Under the pieces are notes generated by a model. That model ran no database searches. It was not told the DNA's origin and worked only from the letters and a program-made list of their open reading frames with translations. This document shows positions 43,498 through 55,135 of a DNA stretch of 64,000 nucleotides, piece after piece (position 1 is the first letter of the stretch; each line of letters starts with the position of its first letter). The stretch comes from Choristoneura fumiferana (lineage: Eukaryota; Arthropoda; Insecta; Lepidoptera; Tortricidae): contig NC_133473.1 of NCBI RefSeq assembly GCF_025370935.1, positions 19,173,423-19,237,422 on the forward strand, given 5' to 3'. A program made the position numbers and the translations under genes.

Positions 43498-46480
43498 ATT
43501 ATATCAGAAAAAGACTGAGTTAGAAGACAAGAACCTCCAAACACAAGATGCATAATTGTGAGGCCAGATTGCAGTGGAGAATATTATTGGAGTAAGCCTA
43601 TGTCGAAAGGCACACCAAACTACGGGACATCCTATAGTTTTTAACATTTTTAAAAAATATCTAACAAATATTCAAGTTTCAGAAGAAAGACTTTGTTATT
43701 ATTGTATCAAAAAAGAAAGGGATCCCCATACAAATAACTTAACGTATGATTGTGTAACATACTGAAACTTTCGAATTCATTTGGCCGGTTATTACAATAG
43801 AGATATTTCTTTTTACTTTTATGCTGCAAGTTTTGCTCTTAATTTAAGGTAAAACGATTCTAGCAAGTTAAATTATGTAATTTTCAAAATTCCAGCTAAG
43901 CACCCCGTTAGAATTACAGTCGGCAAGTTTCTAAACTCACATAATAAAGGATTATAAGTAATCAAAGTGGAGTCGTTGCCGTCAAAGTACAGTAAGCTGC
44001 GTCTTATCCTTATGACGTATTTATAATTTTGGATTGGAGTGTACGCGGATGATAAGCCAGAATCAACAGCCTTCGCACATCCCATTTTAGCAGTTACGGA
44101 AGTAGCTTTTTGTGTCAAGTAACGTTTAATATGGTTGGGTTGTTTGAAAATGTTTAAAATGGTAATGAGACGGTTATGTATTTACGTTGTTTTTATCCGA
44201 CTGCACGAAAGAGGGTTATGTTTTTTGAGCTTGATATTTTATCATCAGCCAAATAAGTGGTCTATCAATTTTTAAACAAGTTTCTATCAAATGAATATGT
44301 TGCTAGTCGAACTTATGGGCATTATTGTTTTATGACATGCGATTATCAACTTTAGGGGTACATTCAATACTAATATTTTAAAATAGCGTCCGCGAAAAAA
44401 AAGAAGGGGCAGTTTTTTTTTTGTTTTAACTTTTCTTAAAAACTACCACTTACACAGGATCCTGAAAAAGTAAATAATAACAGCTTTTATATTTTTAACT
44501 AGCTATTGCCCACGGCTTCGCCACCGTTGTATTTTTTATATATTTTTTTCCATAAAAAAAAAATTATTTTATTTATTTTTTTCTATGTGTATGATCCGAG
44601 TTGGTCGAAATAAATTTATTATTATTATTATTATTAAAAACCTACTCCTCATATAACAAACACAACAAAAAAAGAATTAGTGAAATCGGCCCAGCCCTTC
44701 CCGAGTTGTGTGCTTAACAACACATTTTACGATTAATTTTACGATTAATATTTAATTATATAAAAGTTAAATACGAATTCTGAGAACTTGATCTGACCAT
44801 CGGAATTAAATAGAACTTTATTATAATATTATAACATAAAATTATACAATATAATATATATCACTTATACTAGTAAAACTTGCAAAAAAACTATAATTAT
44901 GATATTTAGCATTATAATACCCTAACCTTTGTCAAATAACGTCAAGCCTCTAATTATAAAAATATCGCACGTCAAAGGAATTATCGTCAAAATGTTTAGA
45001 TCGCGTGCTTCTATGGAATCAATAGCTGATATAAACATCGGCTCTGCGCACTGCTGACATGAAATCGGATTAAAGGGGTTCCAATGGTTGTGAAAGAAAA
45101 TAAAAAATAATGACTTTAAAGGAAGAAAAATAGCAAATATCGACACGTATTAATTATGTGTAGATTAAACCTACACATAATTATAGTCAAAATAAGAATA
45201 GTCCGTTTAGCCAAATGACTGACTCACTGACTGACATTAAGGCCCTAGAAGCTTGAAATTTAGCATAGAGGTTATTTTTGTAACCTAAACGAAGAATAAA
45301 TTGTTGGAATTGTCACGAGAAAAACTATAAACGGAATTTTTATATTCAATTCAGAGTGGTTCTATCTCTGTAATCTTATAATTATTTACTACACTCTCCA
45401 AATTCTACTCACGCGCTTACACTGTAAAAAAGTTATCAAATCCTAGGAAAAGCCAAGCCCCTGAGCCCTAACTGTACGAACCCTGGTTTAAAAAGTATTG
45501 GGAATTTCATTATAGATCAATTGAAGTCAAGAACTTAAATCTTAGCTTATTGTTTACCACATCTATCAGTCGATCCGATTAATTTATTTATGGTAGGAAA
45601 TTACTATTCAGTCAAATTGAAAACCTATTTTTTATTATACTATTTTTATGCGCAATCAAGTAAAACAACAACTCCTTTTTAAAACTTAATTTACCCAACA
45701 AAGTAAGGCTTTTACGGATCACAACTAAAGCCAGCTTTTTGTTAAACACGGTAAGTTTTTATTGGACTTGGGAAACTTTATGAGGTCACCACATTAAAAA
45801 TAATGAGACGCGTTTAATGAATAGCTACTATGAAATGTGACTGCTTCCTGCAATTTGATTATGAAATTCTTTCAGCACTGTCTGAGGAATTCTGTTTGAT
45901 TTTGCTGGCTGAAATGCTTTTGAAAGCATGGACATTTTTTAAGTTCCGTAGCTAAGAAGGTAATATTCCTACTGTAATTACGGTCCGACGTAAAATCTAT
46001 AAATAGCATAGCTCGTAGAATTGAAAACAAGGCAGTGAAAAGAGAGCATTGCTCGAAGAAGTGATGGCCATTGGAGCTAATTGTAGTCTTGAGTGATGGC
46101 CGTGTACACCTAGTAGGTCCTCCCTTCCACAAGGTAGAATGATAACTTACTGAAGACTGCAGGAGTCCATTGGATGTGGCCTGCGAGACCTTTTATAGTA
46201 GCCTCTTTGGGTGAGGAATATGTCTGGCAGTGACAGTGGACGTTTTTCAGCTGACAATTGGACAAATTCAGCGGTATGATGTAATGCGCTAAGTAAATCA
46301 ATAAGTAACCCGACTTTAATAATAAAATTTTTGCATTGTCATTAGGCTGGTAGAGTCATATGGGGTAAAGGTACGCAGTGGGTAAGTGTACATACATTGC
46401 GGACTGAACTGTTTGGGATTACATACACTTAAGAGAAGTCTCTTCGTTCCATTCTCCATACAAATGTAGTCCCGGTCTCG
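43498..46480. other. AT-rich non-coding stretch
   Basis: Small fragments of the CCCGCGGCTTCG family near 44497-44530 and 44685-44720, and an ATT microsatellite at 44617-44634. Open frames near 43574, 44922 and 45872 lack convincing composition or splice sites. Confidence 0.4.
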
Positions 46481-46489
46481 AAAACTAGG

Positions 46490-46649
46490 CAACAGAAATA
46501 GATGAAATTTTGTAAGTATGGACGAGACGTAATTATCTATGCCTGTGGTTTTTCAGATTTTCATATAAATGTGTAATATCAGAATAACAGGAGCTCAAAA
46601 GTCGACAAAAAAAGATGTCAACTTTGCACGAGAATTACAGACTAATAAA
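46490..46649 (+). repeat. Long inverted pair, left copy
   Basis: From GGCAACAGAAATAGATGAAA through TGTGGTTTTTCAGATTTTCA and CAGGAGCTCAAAAGT to GCACGAGAATTACAG, this 160-bp block is repeated inverted at 47697-47859 with about a dozen differences. Family unknown. Confidence 0.7.
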
Positions 46650-46929
46650 AAATTTCGTTGCGGAAGCCATGGGGGAGCATGGAGGGGGGCTGCGAGCGCT
46701 TATGTCACGAGCGATAAAGACAGCAATATCCCAAACGAATAAATAACGCGTCCGCGCGGCCGGCAGAGAAACTTCTCTTACGTGAACGAATCAATGTCAT
46801 CTTTATAGAATACTTTATCTGTTATAATTCGTTTCATTTATCGCGTGTTTTCGGAAATAACTATTTTTTTCCAGTAAAAAGTAAAAGGTATATTTTATTC
46901 TAGTCTTTTTATATTATGATGTATACCCA

Positions 46930-47060
46930 ATTTTGTGGCAATCTGTTCAGTGACAAACTACTTTGCATTTGTAATTAGTTAAAATAGATATAAATATTAA
47001 TAAACAATTAACACCAATTGACGTAGTTAAAATAAGCAAACCATTTGCTGTGCTAGTAGC
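46930..47060 (-). repeat. SINE C fragment, very degraded
   Basis: AATTAACACCAATTGACGTAG followed by AAATAAGCAAACCATTTGC recalls the tail half of SINE C at 43221 read in the same direction. Confidence 0.4.
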
Positions 47061-47418
47061 ATCTTAACTCGGCAAAGAAAAAAGGTAGGTAGCAAAACAT
47101 TTTTACACAATTTTTCAAATGTGAAATAAAATGTCGACAAAACAAGGTCTTATTCAATTTATTTTCAAAATGGCACTAAACGCAGGGTGAATTAAATAAT
47201 AATGGCCCTTAAATCAATGCATTACTTGCAATCTAAGGCCCGGTTGAACGCCCATTCCGTGTCGCGTTCTGTAACGACCGGCTTGCCCGATAATAAGGAC
47301 GGACCGCAAGATTAGACAGCCGTAGATACAACCTGACTGAGTAGAATTTAACATCATTATTATAGTCTTTTATAGAACATGTGGCGTGAATGACGTACCA
47401 CGGTTTCACCACGCTGAC

Positions 47419-47465
47419 ACGCGACTTCTACTTACATAGAAACGCGACTTCTACTTACATAGAAA
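47419..47465 (+). repeat. Two tandem copies of a 23-bp unit
   Basis: The unit GCGACTTCTACTTACATAGA plus three bases is repeated exactly once, a recent local duplication. Confidence 0.8.
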
Positions 47466-47696
47466 AAAAACACTACAATTGCAACGTTAACCTGACACCG
47501 CTTTTATATCGAGATCGCTTTTATATTTACATCGAGAACAGCTATCTAGGTTTTTCAAGATTTGGGCGGTTGAATTTTGGGCTTCGTTCTCCTCGTATTA
47601 TACGAAAAGTTTAGCACAGAAATCAATGATATTTTGCAATCAAGATATTCATTATGTTTTCTATGTCTGTGTTTTTTTCGGTTTTTGTGAAAATGC

Positions 47697-47859
47697 TTTA
47701 TCAGGCTGTAATTCTCGTGCAAAGTTAACATCTTTTTTTTGTCTACTTTTGAGCTCCTGTAATTCTGATATAACACATTTATATGAAAATCTGAAAAACC
47801 ACAGGCAAAGATAATTACGTCTAGTCCATACTTATGAAATTTCATCTATTTCTGTTGCC
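47697..47859 (-). repeat. Long inverted pair, right copy
   Basis: Reverse complement of the block at 46490-46649, running from CTGTAATTCTCGTGCAAAGT to TTTCTGTTGCC on the plus strand. The two copies face each other across about 1.05 kb. Confidence 0.7.
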
Positions 47860-47892
47860 TGCAAAAAGCAACATGACAATGTTGCTGAAATA

Positions 47893-48150
47893 GGGGCCTG
47901 AGACCCAAGTGGTTAGAGAACCTGACAATGAAGTCTTCGGGTTCGATCCTCGGTCGGGGCAGATATTTGTATGAATATCACGAATGTTTGTCCTCGGGTC
48001 TTGAACGATTCATATGTGTTTAAGTATATGTTTATCTATATTTGATTATCCGTTCCCTAGTACAAGCCACCCATACTCATAGTACAAGCTTTGCTTAGTT
48101 TGGGACTAGGTAAATTTTCCCATGATTTTTATTTATTTAATTAGAGATAA
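47893..48150 (+). repeat. SINE C, plus-strand copy
   Basis: Head GAGACCCAAGTGGTTAGAGA, box B region GGGTTCGATCCTCGG, then GGCAGATATTTGTATGAATA, TTTGTCCTCGGGTCTTGAAC and CTTTGCTTAGTTTGGGACTA, ending in TTTATTTATTT. Box A is more decayed than in the copy at 43221. Confidence 0.7.
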
Positions 48151-48152
48151 TT

Positions 48153-48266
48153 CTCGAGTGGCTGCCATGAACCGGAAGACACAGTATTGGTAGGCTTTCT
48201 ACTACATAGGTGGACTGACGATAACGTGAGAGTTGCAGGCAGCCGGTTTTTGTAGACAGCAAGTCG
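48153..48266 (+). pseudogene. RTE-type LINE coding relic
   Basis: The DNA follows the segment coding for the GKRSVGRPPTRWTDD...VAGSRWM part of RTE ORFs: CGAGTGGCTGCCATGAACCG, then TAGGTGGACTGACGATAAC and GTGAGAGTTGCAGGCAG. Frames are broken and stops present. It starts directly after SINE C. Confidence 0.5.
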
Positions 48267-48269
48267 TTT

Positions 48270-50570
48270 ATTCTGTTGTTTTAAAGTTTTTTTCCAATAG
48301 TCGACAATAATGGCAACATTACATTTTAAAAAATTAAGTAAAACTTCTGGCTAAGATTGCCTAAGTGTATAAAACAAAAGCCATAAGCTAATTAAAAAAT
48401 CCTCAATCATGTCAATCTCAAAGTTAAACTTAAAATCCGGATTTAACGTTAACTTGCCTTGAATTCAAAATTATTACTTTTTTTCATCCAATATAGTCAT
48501 CTTGCGTCCAAAAAGTTAAAATTTTGTCAAACTTTTCTCGTTAAAAGTTCTCGAGAGAATAACATAATAGACTTTCATTGATGACGCGACAAATCGAACA
48601 AGATTTTACTAAAAGTACTATTCTGAGGCATTAATTATTCTTTGAGAAGACGAAAAAAAATGTAAAAACGTTTAAACTTTGACGTTAGTGGTCACGGTTA
48701 CATTCTTCGGTGGACCATATTTTTTATTATAATGTGTAATGTGTGTAAAGTACGTAAGAAATAAACTAACTTAAAATCAAAGATAACGAACGACTAAATT
48801 ACAACTAGTAATAAAATATACAAAAGGCGCTAATTGCAGCGTGGACACAAAGACGCCGACAGCATTTCCACGCTGTTTTCCAATGCTGACGCGTTGTGCG
48901 AGGAAACTGATAGTCTTCTATTTCGTGTTTCTGCACATTTTTACTGACAGCGCTCTATTATTTAACTTATCAGAGAGAGAGAGAGAGAGCACTCATCGCA
49001 ATGGATTTTGGTACATGAGTCACCATGTCCCTATCAAATTTACATTGAGATGGGGCAGCTTTTGATTGTACGTTAAAATTGAATTTCCAACTTGCATTCT
49101 TCTAGCATTATTATTTCAAGGGTCTGTTTCACCACACATTAATAAATATTATGTGACAGAAAAATAATATGTCGTGTCTGTGTGTGTATTCAGACAAAAA
49201 AAATTAAGAGTGTTGGTTACAAATCAGATATAATATTATCTTGACAAACATTCTATTTTGTAAAGATAGATAACTGATAATGGTAGGACCGAAATTATAT
49301 TGCTATTCATCAGTATATTAAGCGTTTTATGTGAGAATCATGCCAATCACACACCTACATTCACATTTCACATTATCCTTTAATAATTGTTTCCTATATG
49401 AATTGTGTTGTTGTTAGGCATTTATTGCGTGGTTATTGAAGGTTAATGGACCGGTGTGAATACTGTTTTATTTATTCATTAGTATTTTAATGCATGTTAT
49501 TGATTAAAGCTTGAAATTGGTTCATTCAGATACAAGTTATGCCTAATAAGTATAGAATGAAATGCAAAACATACAAATGGTTTAAACTGCGTTTAAAAAA
49601 AAAAGGAAAGCAAAATATAAGATTTTACTCGTAATGAATCATCGCTGAGTGTTGCACATTAAAAAAAAATATATTTTCATTCGGCTTTAACGTCAGTAAT
49701 ACATAAATAAACGTATTTTGTAACTTTACATACTCGTTATTACCGACATATAACGAAAAAGTTGTCAACAAGCGCAAATATAATTTTGAGGCTATAAATA
49801 GTGAAATTTCATAAAAACATGATGCTTTTACGCAAAAAAAGAGTAATATCAGTGCAAAACTTCACTGGCTGAAATCCCTGTGAAACATTAATAATGCTGA
49901 AGACACGTCAACATATAACATTTTACTGCTTACGTATATGAAAATTGCGCATACATAACGTAACGGTAATATATTAGACATATTAGAAGCAGTACACCAA
50001 TCTTCTAGACAAAACAGTAAATATTTTAAATATCGAGTTTTTCACACGTAAAACAGACATTAAAATCCGGATGTTTTTTCAATTGAAAGGTTTAAAATCA
50101 TGATATATTTTTTATAGACGACTAGTTATTTTTTGATGGCATCTCTTCAGAAAATACGCCATATCCTAATAAAAAGATATGAAGCCAGTGGTAAATGTTT
50201 TTAACGAAATAGATGACGAAATGTTATTGTCTTGTTGTACACATGGAAACGGTTGTTGTTTTCATCAATTATTTTAAAACAGTAAGTATCTCAATAAGTT
50301 AGTTTTTGTATCTCTTAGATATACTATTTATAAGACTGGCGCATTCAGCCAGCCATATGGGCACTCTTCCACAGGGACAAGACTTAGGCGAATTGTACCT
50401 TCCTAATAAAAAAAAACTTTTTATTACTTCTAATAATAATATGTTTGTTAGTTTTTATATATATTTACAGTGTGTTACGTAATTGTTTATTTAATAATTA
50501 CGTAACTAAACCTTAAATTTATAGTCTACATAAAATAATTTTACAATTATTATATCAATATTCAACATTT
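48270..50570. other. AT-rich stretch without genes
   Basis: A GA microsatellite lies at 48973-48989. 49130-49210 (GGGTCTGTTTCACCACACAT) may be half of a MITE related to 9617. Nothing else supported. Confidence 0.45.
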
Positions 50571-50576
50571 TTTATT

Positions 50577-50850
50577 GCAGGTGGTAGGACCTTGTGCAAG
50601 GTCCGCCCGGATTACTACCACCATCTTGCCGCGTAAGAAAGCAGTGCTTGCACTGTTGTGTTTCGGCGTGGACAGTAAGACAGCCGGTGAAATTAGCGAG
50701 CACTTGAGGTATCCCACCTTAGGCCTACCAGGTGGCAACGCATCTGCAATCCCCTTGGTGTTGCAGGTGTCTATGGGCAGTGGTAATCTCTTACCATCAG
50801 GAGACCCACTTGCTCGTTTGCCATCCAGTGGAATAAAAAAAAACAAGGTA
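50577..50850 (+). repeat. SINE B, complete copy
   Basis: Begins GCAGGTGGTAGGACCTTGTG, with CAAGGTCCGCCCGGATTAC, GTGCTTGCACTGTTGTGTTT, GACAGCCGGTGAAATTAGCG and CATCTGCAATCCCCTTGGTG. Its last ~85 bp (TGTCTATGGGCAGTGGTAAT, ACCATCAGG, TTGCTCGTTTGCC, poly-A) match the 3' end of the LINE at 38314-38632. No clear RNA polymerase III boxes were found, so its promoter is uncertain. Confidence 0.75.
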
Positions 50851-50969
50851 TAAGTTATAAATTTATTATAAATAGGTAGTTACTCGTATGTATGCTCATT
50901 CTTGTCTTACAGCATCCTATGTCTTTGGGTCAATTAACTATAAAGTGTTGTTATACTGTACTCGTAACT

Positions 50970-51085
50970 CAGGAGACATTAGTGATACACTTAAGGTTGA
51001 TTGGCAGAGATCCCTGCAGGGATAAGTCCTTTTATTTATGTAACCTTTTTGTTTTTCCTTGTTGTACAATAAAGAGTATAAACAA
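50970..51085 (+). repeat. LINE 3' UTR and tail
   Basis: CTTAAGGTTGATTGGCAGAG, the hairpin AGATCCCTGCAGGGATAAGT, then TTGTACAATAAAGAGTATAA and AAACAAAC. Same family as the inverted copy at 30965. The AATAAA could serve as its polyadenylation signal. Confidence 0.6.
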
Positions 51086-52221
51086 ACAAACTTCTTAGAA
51101 AAATAATTGCAATGTAAACTAAAAGCATGCTTGGGAGATGAGCCATGCCATGAAGGAATTGCCTCAAACTATCACATACCCTGACTTTTAGTGGATTTGT
51201 ACTCAATAAAATCATACTTTTAAGAAGTGACCCGGGAGACGCTAACATGACAACCAGCTGCACTAGAAAGTACATTTGTATCTTTGTAATTTTTTAGCCT
51301 GTGTATGAAGGTGTGTGTTATTGCTGTTGTAAATAAATGTTTGTTTTTCTTTCTTGTCTCACTGCAGCAAATCTGTGTGAAGTGGCAAAAGCCGTTAACA
51401 TGCGCGCTGATGAAATTATGAATTGAGTTTATTTTTCTGTGTATTTGTATAAATTTGGCTGCCGCTCAGCGTTTCGGGGAGATTTATAATGCGACATGGA
51501 ACGGCTAATCGCTATGTACTCAAGTATAAAAGAATCTGTAAACGCGCAAGTTAATTCTTATATCCACTGGTGTTTGCAAACCAGAATCGGTGTAGTGTCT
51601 ATCCAGGTATTGAAAGTACTCTTTTTATATTTATTATTAAATGAATAAACATATGCTGTCACCACCACCAATATCTGACACAACAAGCGTGCATAAATGT
51701 CTGATACGACTCTATTTCTAGGGCCGGAAGGACGTGTCTGATATTTTTGCACGCTCTGCTGTGGCAGATATGAATGCTGGTGACTGTGCATTGTAACAAA
51801 TTCTTAACAATAACACTTAACAGCTGGATAAATATGTTTGTCTAAACAACAACATTTAGGTTTTTGGTGAGCTTTTATTTAAGTTGCTGTTTTACTGTGT
51901 AAGTCAAATCGAATTTAACTCACTTCCAGTTATCGGATAGACATAAAATTTGGTAGACTGCCTAAGATACAGGTTACATCAGTAACCTAGCAATATTATT
52001 AATATTATTATTCTGTCCCACTGCTGAACAAAGGCTTATCCCCCCGTTACTTCCACTGCTCTCTGTCCACTGTATAAGAATTATATTGTTAAAACCGTCA
52101 AGAGTATTTTCGATGCAATAAGCGGATACCTACAAGCGCCTAATAAAGTTGATTCATTAGTTTGGCAGATAAAAAAAATTACCTTGAAAAGTAACAGTGC
52201 CTACTAATCCATTATTATACT

Positions 52222-52445
52222 ACTACTAGCTTTTGCCCGCGGCTTCGCCCGCGTGGATTTCGGTTATCACGCGCTGTTCCCTCAGAAACTATGCATTTTC
52301 CGGGATAAAAAGTAGCCTATGTCACTATTTGGCCCATAAAATACGAGTATCTCTACGCCAAAAATCACGTCGATCCGTCGCTCCGTTTGGACGTGAAATA
52401 CGGGCAAACATTCAAACACACACTTTCGCATTTATAATATTAATA
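52222..52445 (+). repeat. Intact copy of the CCCGCGGCTTCG repeat
   Basis: Starts AGCTTTTGCCCGCGGCTTCG, contains GGGATAAAAAGTAGCCTATG, ATCACGTCGATCCGTCGCTC and ACACTTTCGCATTTATAATA. This repeat is, to my knowledge, one of the most common short interspersed sequences in butterflies and moths. Fragments occur at 24833, 28138, 34855 and 44497. Confidence 0.65.
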
Positions 52446-52711
52446 TGGATTCAATGAGCTCTAGATAATGTTTGGCACCCCTGCACAATCCCGTATCCCG
52501 TAACCTCTAATTTGTCTCTAACTCAGGGCCCTCATTGGGTGAACGAGGGCACTCGCTCCAATCGCAGGCGCCGTAACAATCGGAAGCTTTTAGGGTTTCC
52601 TACATTTTTCACTCAAGCGCTATCAGCGCTTCGTATGTGAATGTGGCTAAGTGCTTTAAAGCAGGTTAATAGTGGTAGTTTAACAAGCTTTTATTTAATT
52701 TGCGATGTTTG

Positions 52712-52955
52712 TTTTTTGACCCCCACGCAAAAATAACGGTGTTATAAGTTTGATGCCAATGTCTGCCTCTGTTTGTAACATCGTAGTTCTTAAACGGATA
52801 TACTGATTTCGCTGCAGTTTTTTTTTTAACGTGAAAGCAAGTTTTTTTGCGGTGGTCCTTAGCTATGTTTTATTAAAACCGGTTTAACTAATTTTAATGT
52901 ATATTGAACTTTGAAATGACAAAGTGGGGGATTTTTCAGCTTTTCTAAATTGGGT
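52712..52955 (+). repeat. Repeat E copy 3
   Basis: Starts at the GACCCCCACGCAAAAATAAC block, with GGTGTTATAAGTTTGATGCC, CATCGTAGTTCTTAAACGGA and TTGAACTTTGAAATGACAAA. More diverged than copies 1 and 2. The preceding AAGCTTTTATTTAATTTGC recalls the end of repeat D inverted. Confidence 0.6.
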
Positions 52956-52985
52956 TTGTTATTTCTAGAGTAACATCTGCACTGT

Positions 52986-53330
52986 CATCATTATCATCAT
53001 CTGCTGCTGCTGCTGGAAGACGTACACTGCTGAACAAAGGCCTTCCCCTTAGAACGCCACAATCAACGACCGCTCGCCACTTGCATCCACCTGTTTCCCG
53101 CAACTCATACGATGACGTCAGTCGACCTGGTTGGAGGCCTGCCAACGCTTCGTCTTTCGGTTCGTGGTCGCCACTCGAGGATTTTTCTCCCCCAAAGCTA
53201 TCTGTTCTTCGAGTGATGTGGCCCGCCCATTGCCACTTCAACTTGCATATTTTTCTGGATTCTATCGCGCAAAGAATTTCCAAGCATAGCTCTCTCCATA
53301 ACTCGTATCTGCATTGTAGGTACCTATTAG
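52986..53330 (-). pseudogene. RTE-type LINE: C-terminal coding end with GAT tail
   Basis: The minus strand reads KLKWQWAGHITRRTDSFG, then a stretch with VDCGVLRGRPLFSSV, and ends in a tail seen on the plus strand as CATCATTATCATCATC. The WAGH-x-x-R motif with a following arginine-rich C terminus is typical of RTE ORFs. The usual WT-DD-x-V-R-V-A-G part is frameshifted. It is the longest RTE piece in the window. Confidence 0.7.
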
Positions 53331-54194
53331 TCATTAATTAATACGACATACAACACAGCATATTACAAAACAGCACATTACAAATAAAAACAAATAATTA
53401 GATGGTACCTACATATTCAACTCTAACACATCCAAATTTTCACTCAGAGAGGAAATCAATTTCCTTACTAATAAGTAATATTCTCGATGAATCATCGACC
53501 ATCCTCTTTGTAGGAAATTATGAAGGGGAAAAGGTTTTCCTCCTATTGAACACATAATCCTTGCCCTATCAATGCGTTGAAAAGGTTAGTAATACTAGAG
53601 AAATGATTAGTTTCCGATATCAAATAACAACTATCCAAAAAACGGAAACTATAATAATTCGCCTCGTAATTATGTAGATTACGCATAATTTATCTTTAAG
53701 TGTGAGTATAAAAATAAAGTCCTGGGTGATTGATATACTAAATAATCAACGGAGAGCTAAAACACATAAACATAAAAAGCTGTAGATTCCTGTATTAGAC
53801 AAACTGTTTTAAAAATAAATCCTTATGTCGAAAACACCTATGTAACCTTTGTATGGGCGTTCAGTCAAGCTAATCTAACTTTTTCGAAAACTCAAACCAA
53901 CTTGTTTGTTTACAGATTTAAAAACGTCCAGACATATTGAAAGATTCAATCATCAGCGTCCAACCTAAAGAATTGGACTTGGAAAATGGAAATGTATAGA
54001 GTTTTTTACTAATATTATGTAGACAACGAATAAGACCGTATTTCACAGAATTCCCACAAGACAGAGAGCGTAACGTTCTAAATTTTTAACACTTACATAT
54101 AATTATTATAGAAGTTGAAATTTTATGTGTACAAAAAAGGGACTCTAACTCAGTTAATGCTAGACAACATAATGGACTAACTCAATTTTAAAAG
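53331..54194. other. AT-rich stretch without visible features
   Basis: No coding, RNA or repeat features supported. Confidence 0.5.
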
Positions 54195-54485
54195 CTTTTA
54201 TTTAACTTGCAATCTATGTTTAATGTATGTGCGTGCGGGTCAAATCTTGCCAGTTCAATTTGACCCACTTCTAGTAGTTGGATTGTCTTGGAATTTGGAA
54301 TAGTTATGCAAATTGCATGACAATACAATAATCTGGCAGTGACATTCTGGTAGTCCGGCCAGGATTGCCTCCGCAGGACGGAACTCTTCAATGGTTAATG
54401 GCATCGACTTGAAATTTGGCATGCAAATGTAGTTTGGATGACAATGCAAGTACAGTCAACGAAAAGTACAGGCAGCAAAAAATCT
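54195..54485 (-). repeat. Repeat D copy 4, inverted
   Basis: Plus-strand order AAAGCTTTTATTTAACTTGC, CTAGTAGTTGGATTGTCTTG, CAATAATCTGGCAGTGAC, GCCTCCGCAGGACGGAACTC and CATCGACTTGAAATTTGGCA is the reverse of copy 3. It has no GACA tract. Confidence 0.65.
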
Positions 54486-54976
54486 TTTATTAAAAATGAA
54501 CGCGTTCTTTAAGAAATCGTCTTTACCCCGCTTCTTTATTTTCTTATAGCTACTAACAAAAATAGCATCGCGATTCACGAAAATCAGAAAGAGAATCAAA
54601 TTACCGATACCAAAGTATTTCTTACTAACTAATCAAGTATGCGTAGCTGGATACAAGCGGGTTTATCGTCGTTACGGTATTATGCCCTTAGATATAAAGT
54701 AACATTTCGCATAACTTGCGTGTTTAATCTCGAAATATGCTCATACTGTCTTCGTGGATGAAGCATGAGTTTGATCTTAATAGGCATTATAGATCACAGC
54801 ACGGAAAATAGGATTAATCAAAGGTCTCGGTTTGTGATCATCGCAATTTGCGTGTTTCATTCATTAGATTTGTTTCACACATGTTATAATATTAATAATG
54901 ACGAATAGCGTTCCGTTATTATGTTTCTCGTTCCACATCTGTAGATATATTTTTGTCACTTATCAGTTAGGTTTTA

Positions 54977-55135
54977 TTGTCATCATCATAGTTGTCAGTC
55001 AGAAGATATCCACAGTCAGATATAGGCTTTCCAGAGAATCTTCACAATCAACCATTTGTTGTTATCAGCAGCCAATGGCTTTCCACAACCTTCACCAAAT
55101 CATCCGTCTACTTTTACCTACAGGAGGCTAATCAA
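54977..55135 (-). repeat. Second RTE-type LINE 3' end, degraded
   Basis: CATCATCATAG tail followed by TCAGTCAGAAGATATCCACA, AGATATAGGCTTTCCAGAG and ACAACCTTCACCAAATCATC. The order recalls a related but distinct RTE 3' family (GTCAGCCAGAAGACGTCCAC type, from memory). Confidence 0.5.

Noticed and set aside
44922..45146. Minus-strand frame with a possible acceptor near 45057
   Set aside because: Highly hydrophobic, AT-driven composition and no donor or homologue recognised.
45872..46301. Overlapping minus-strand frames
   Set aside because: No domain, no convincing splice sites and mixed frames; treated as non-coding.
50562..50853. ORFs on both strands over SINE B
   Set aside because: Non-coding SINE with several genomic copies; frames are incidental.
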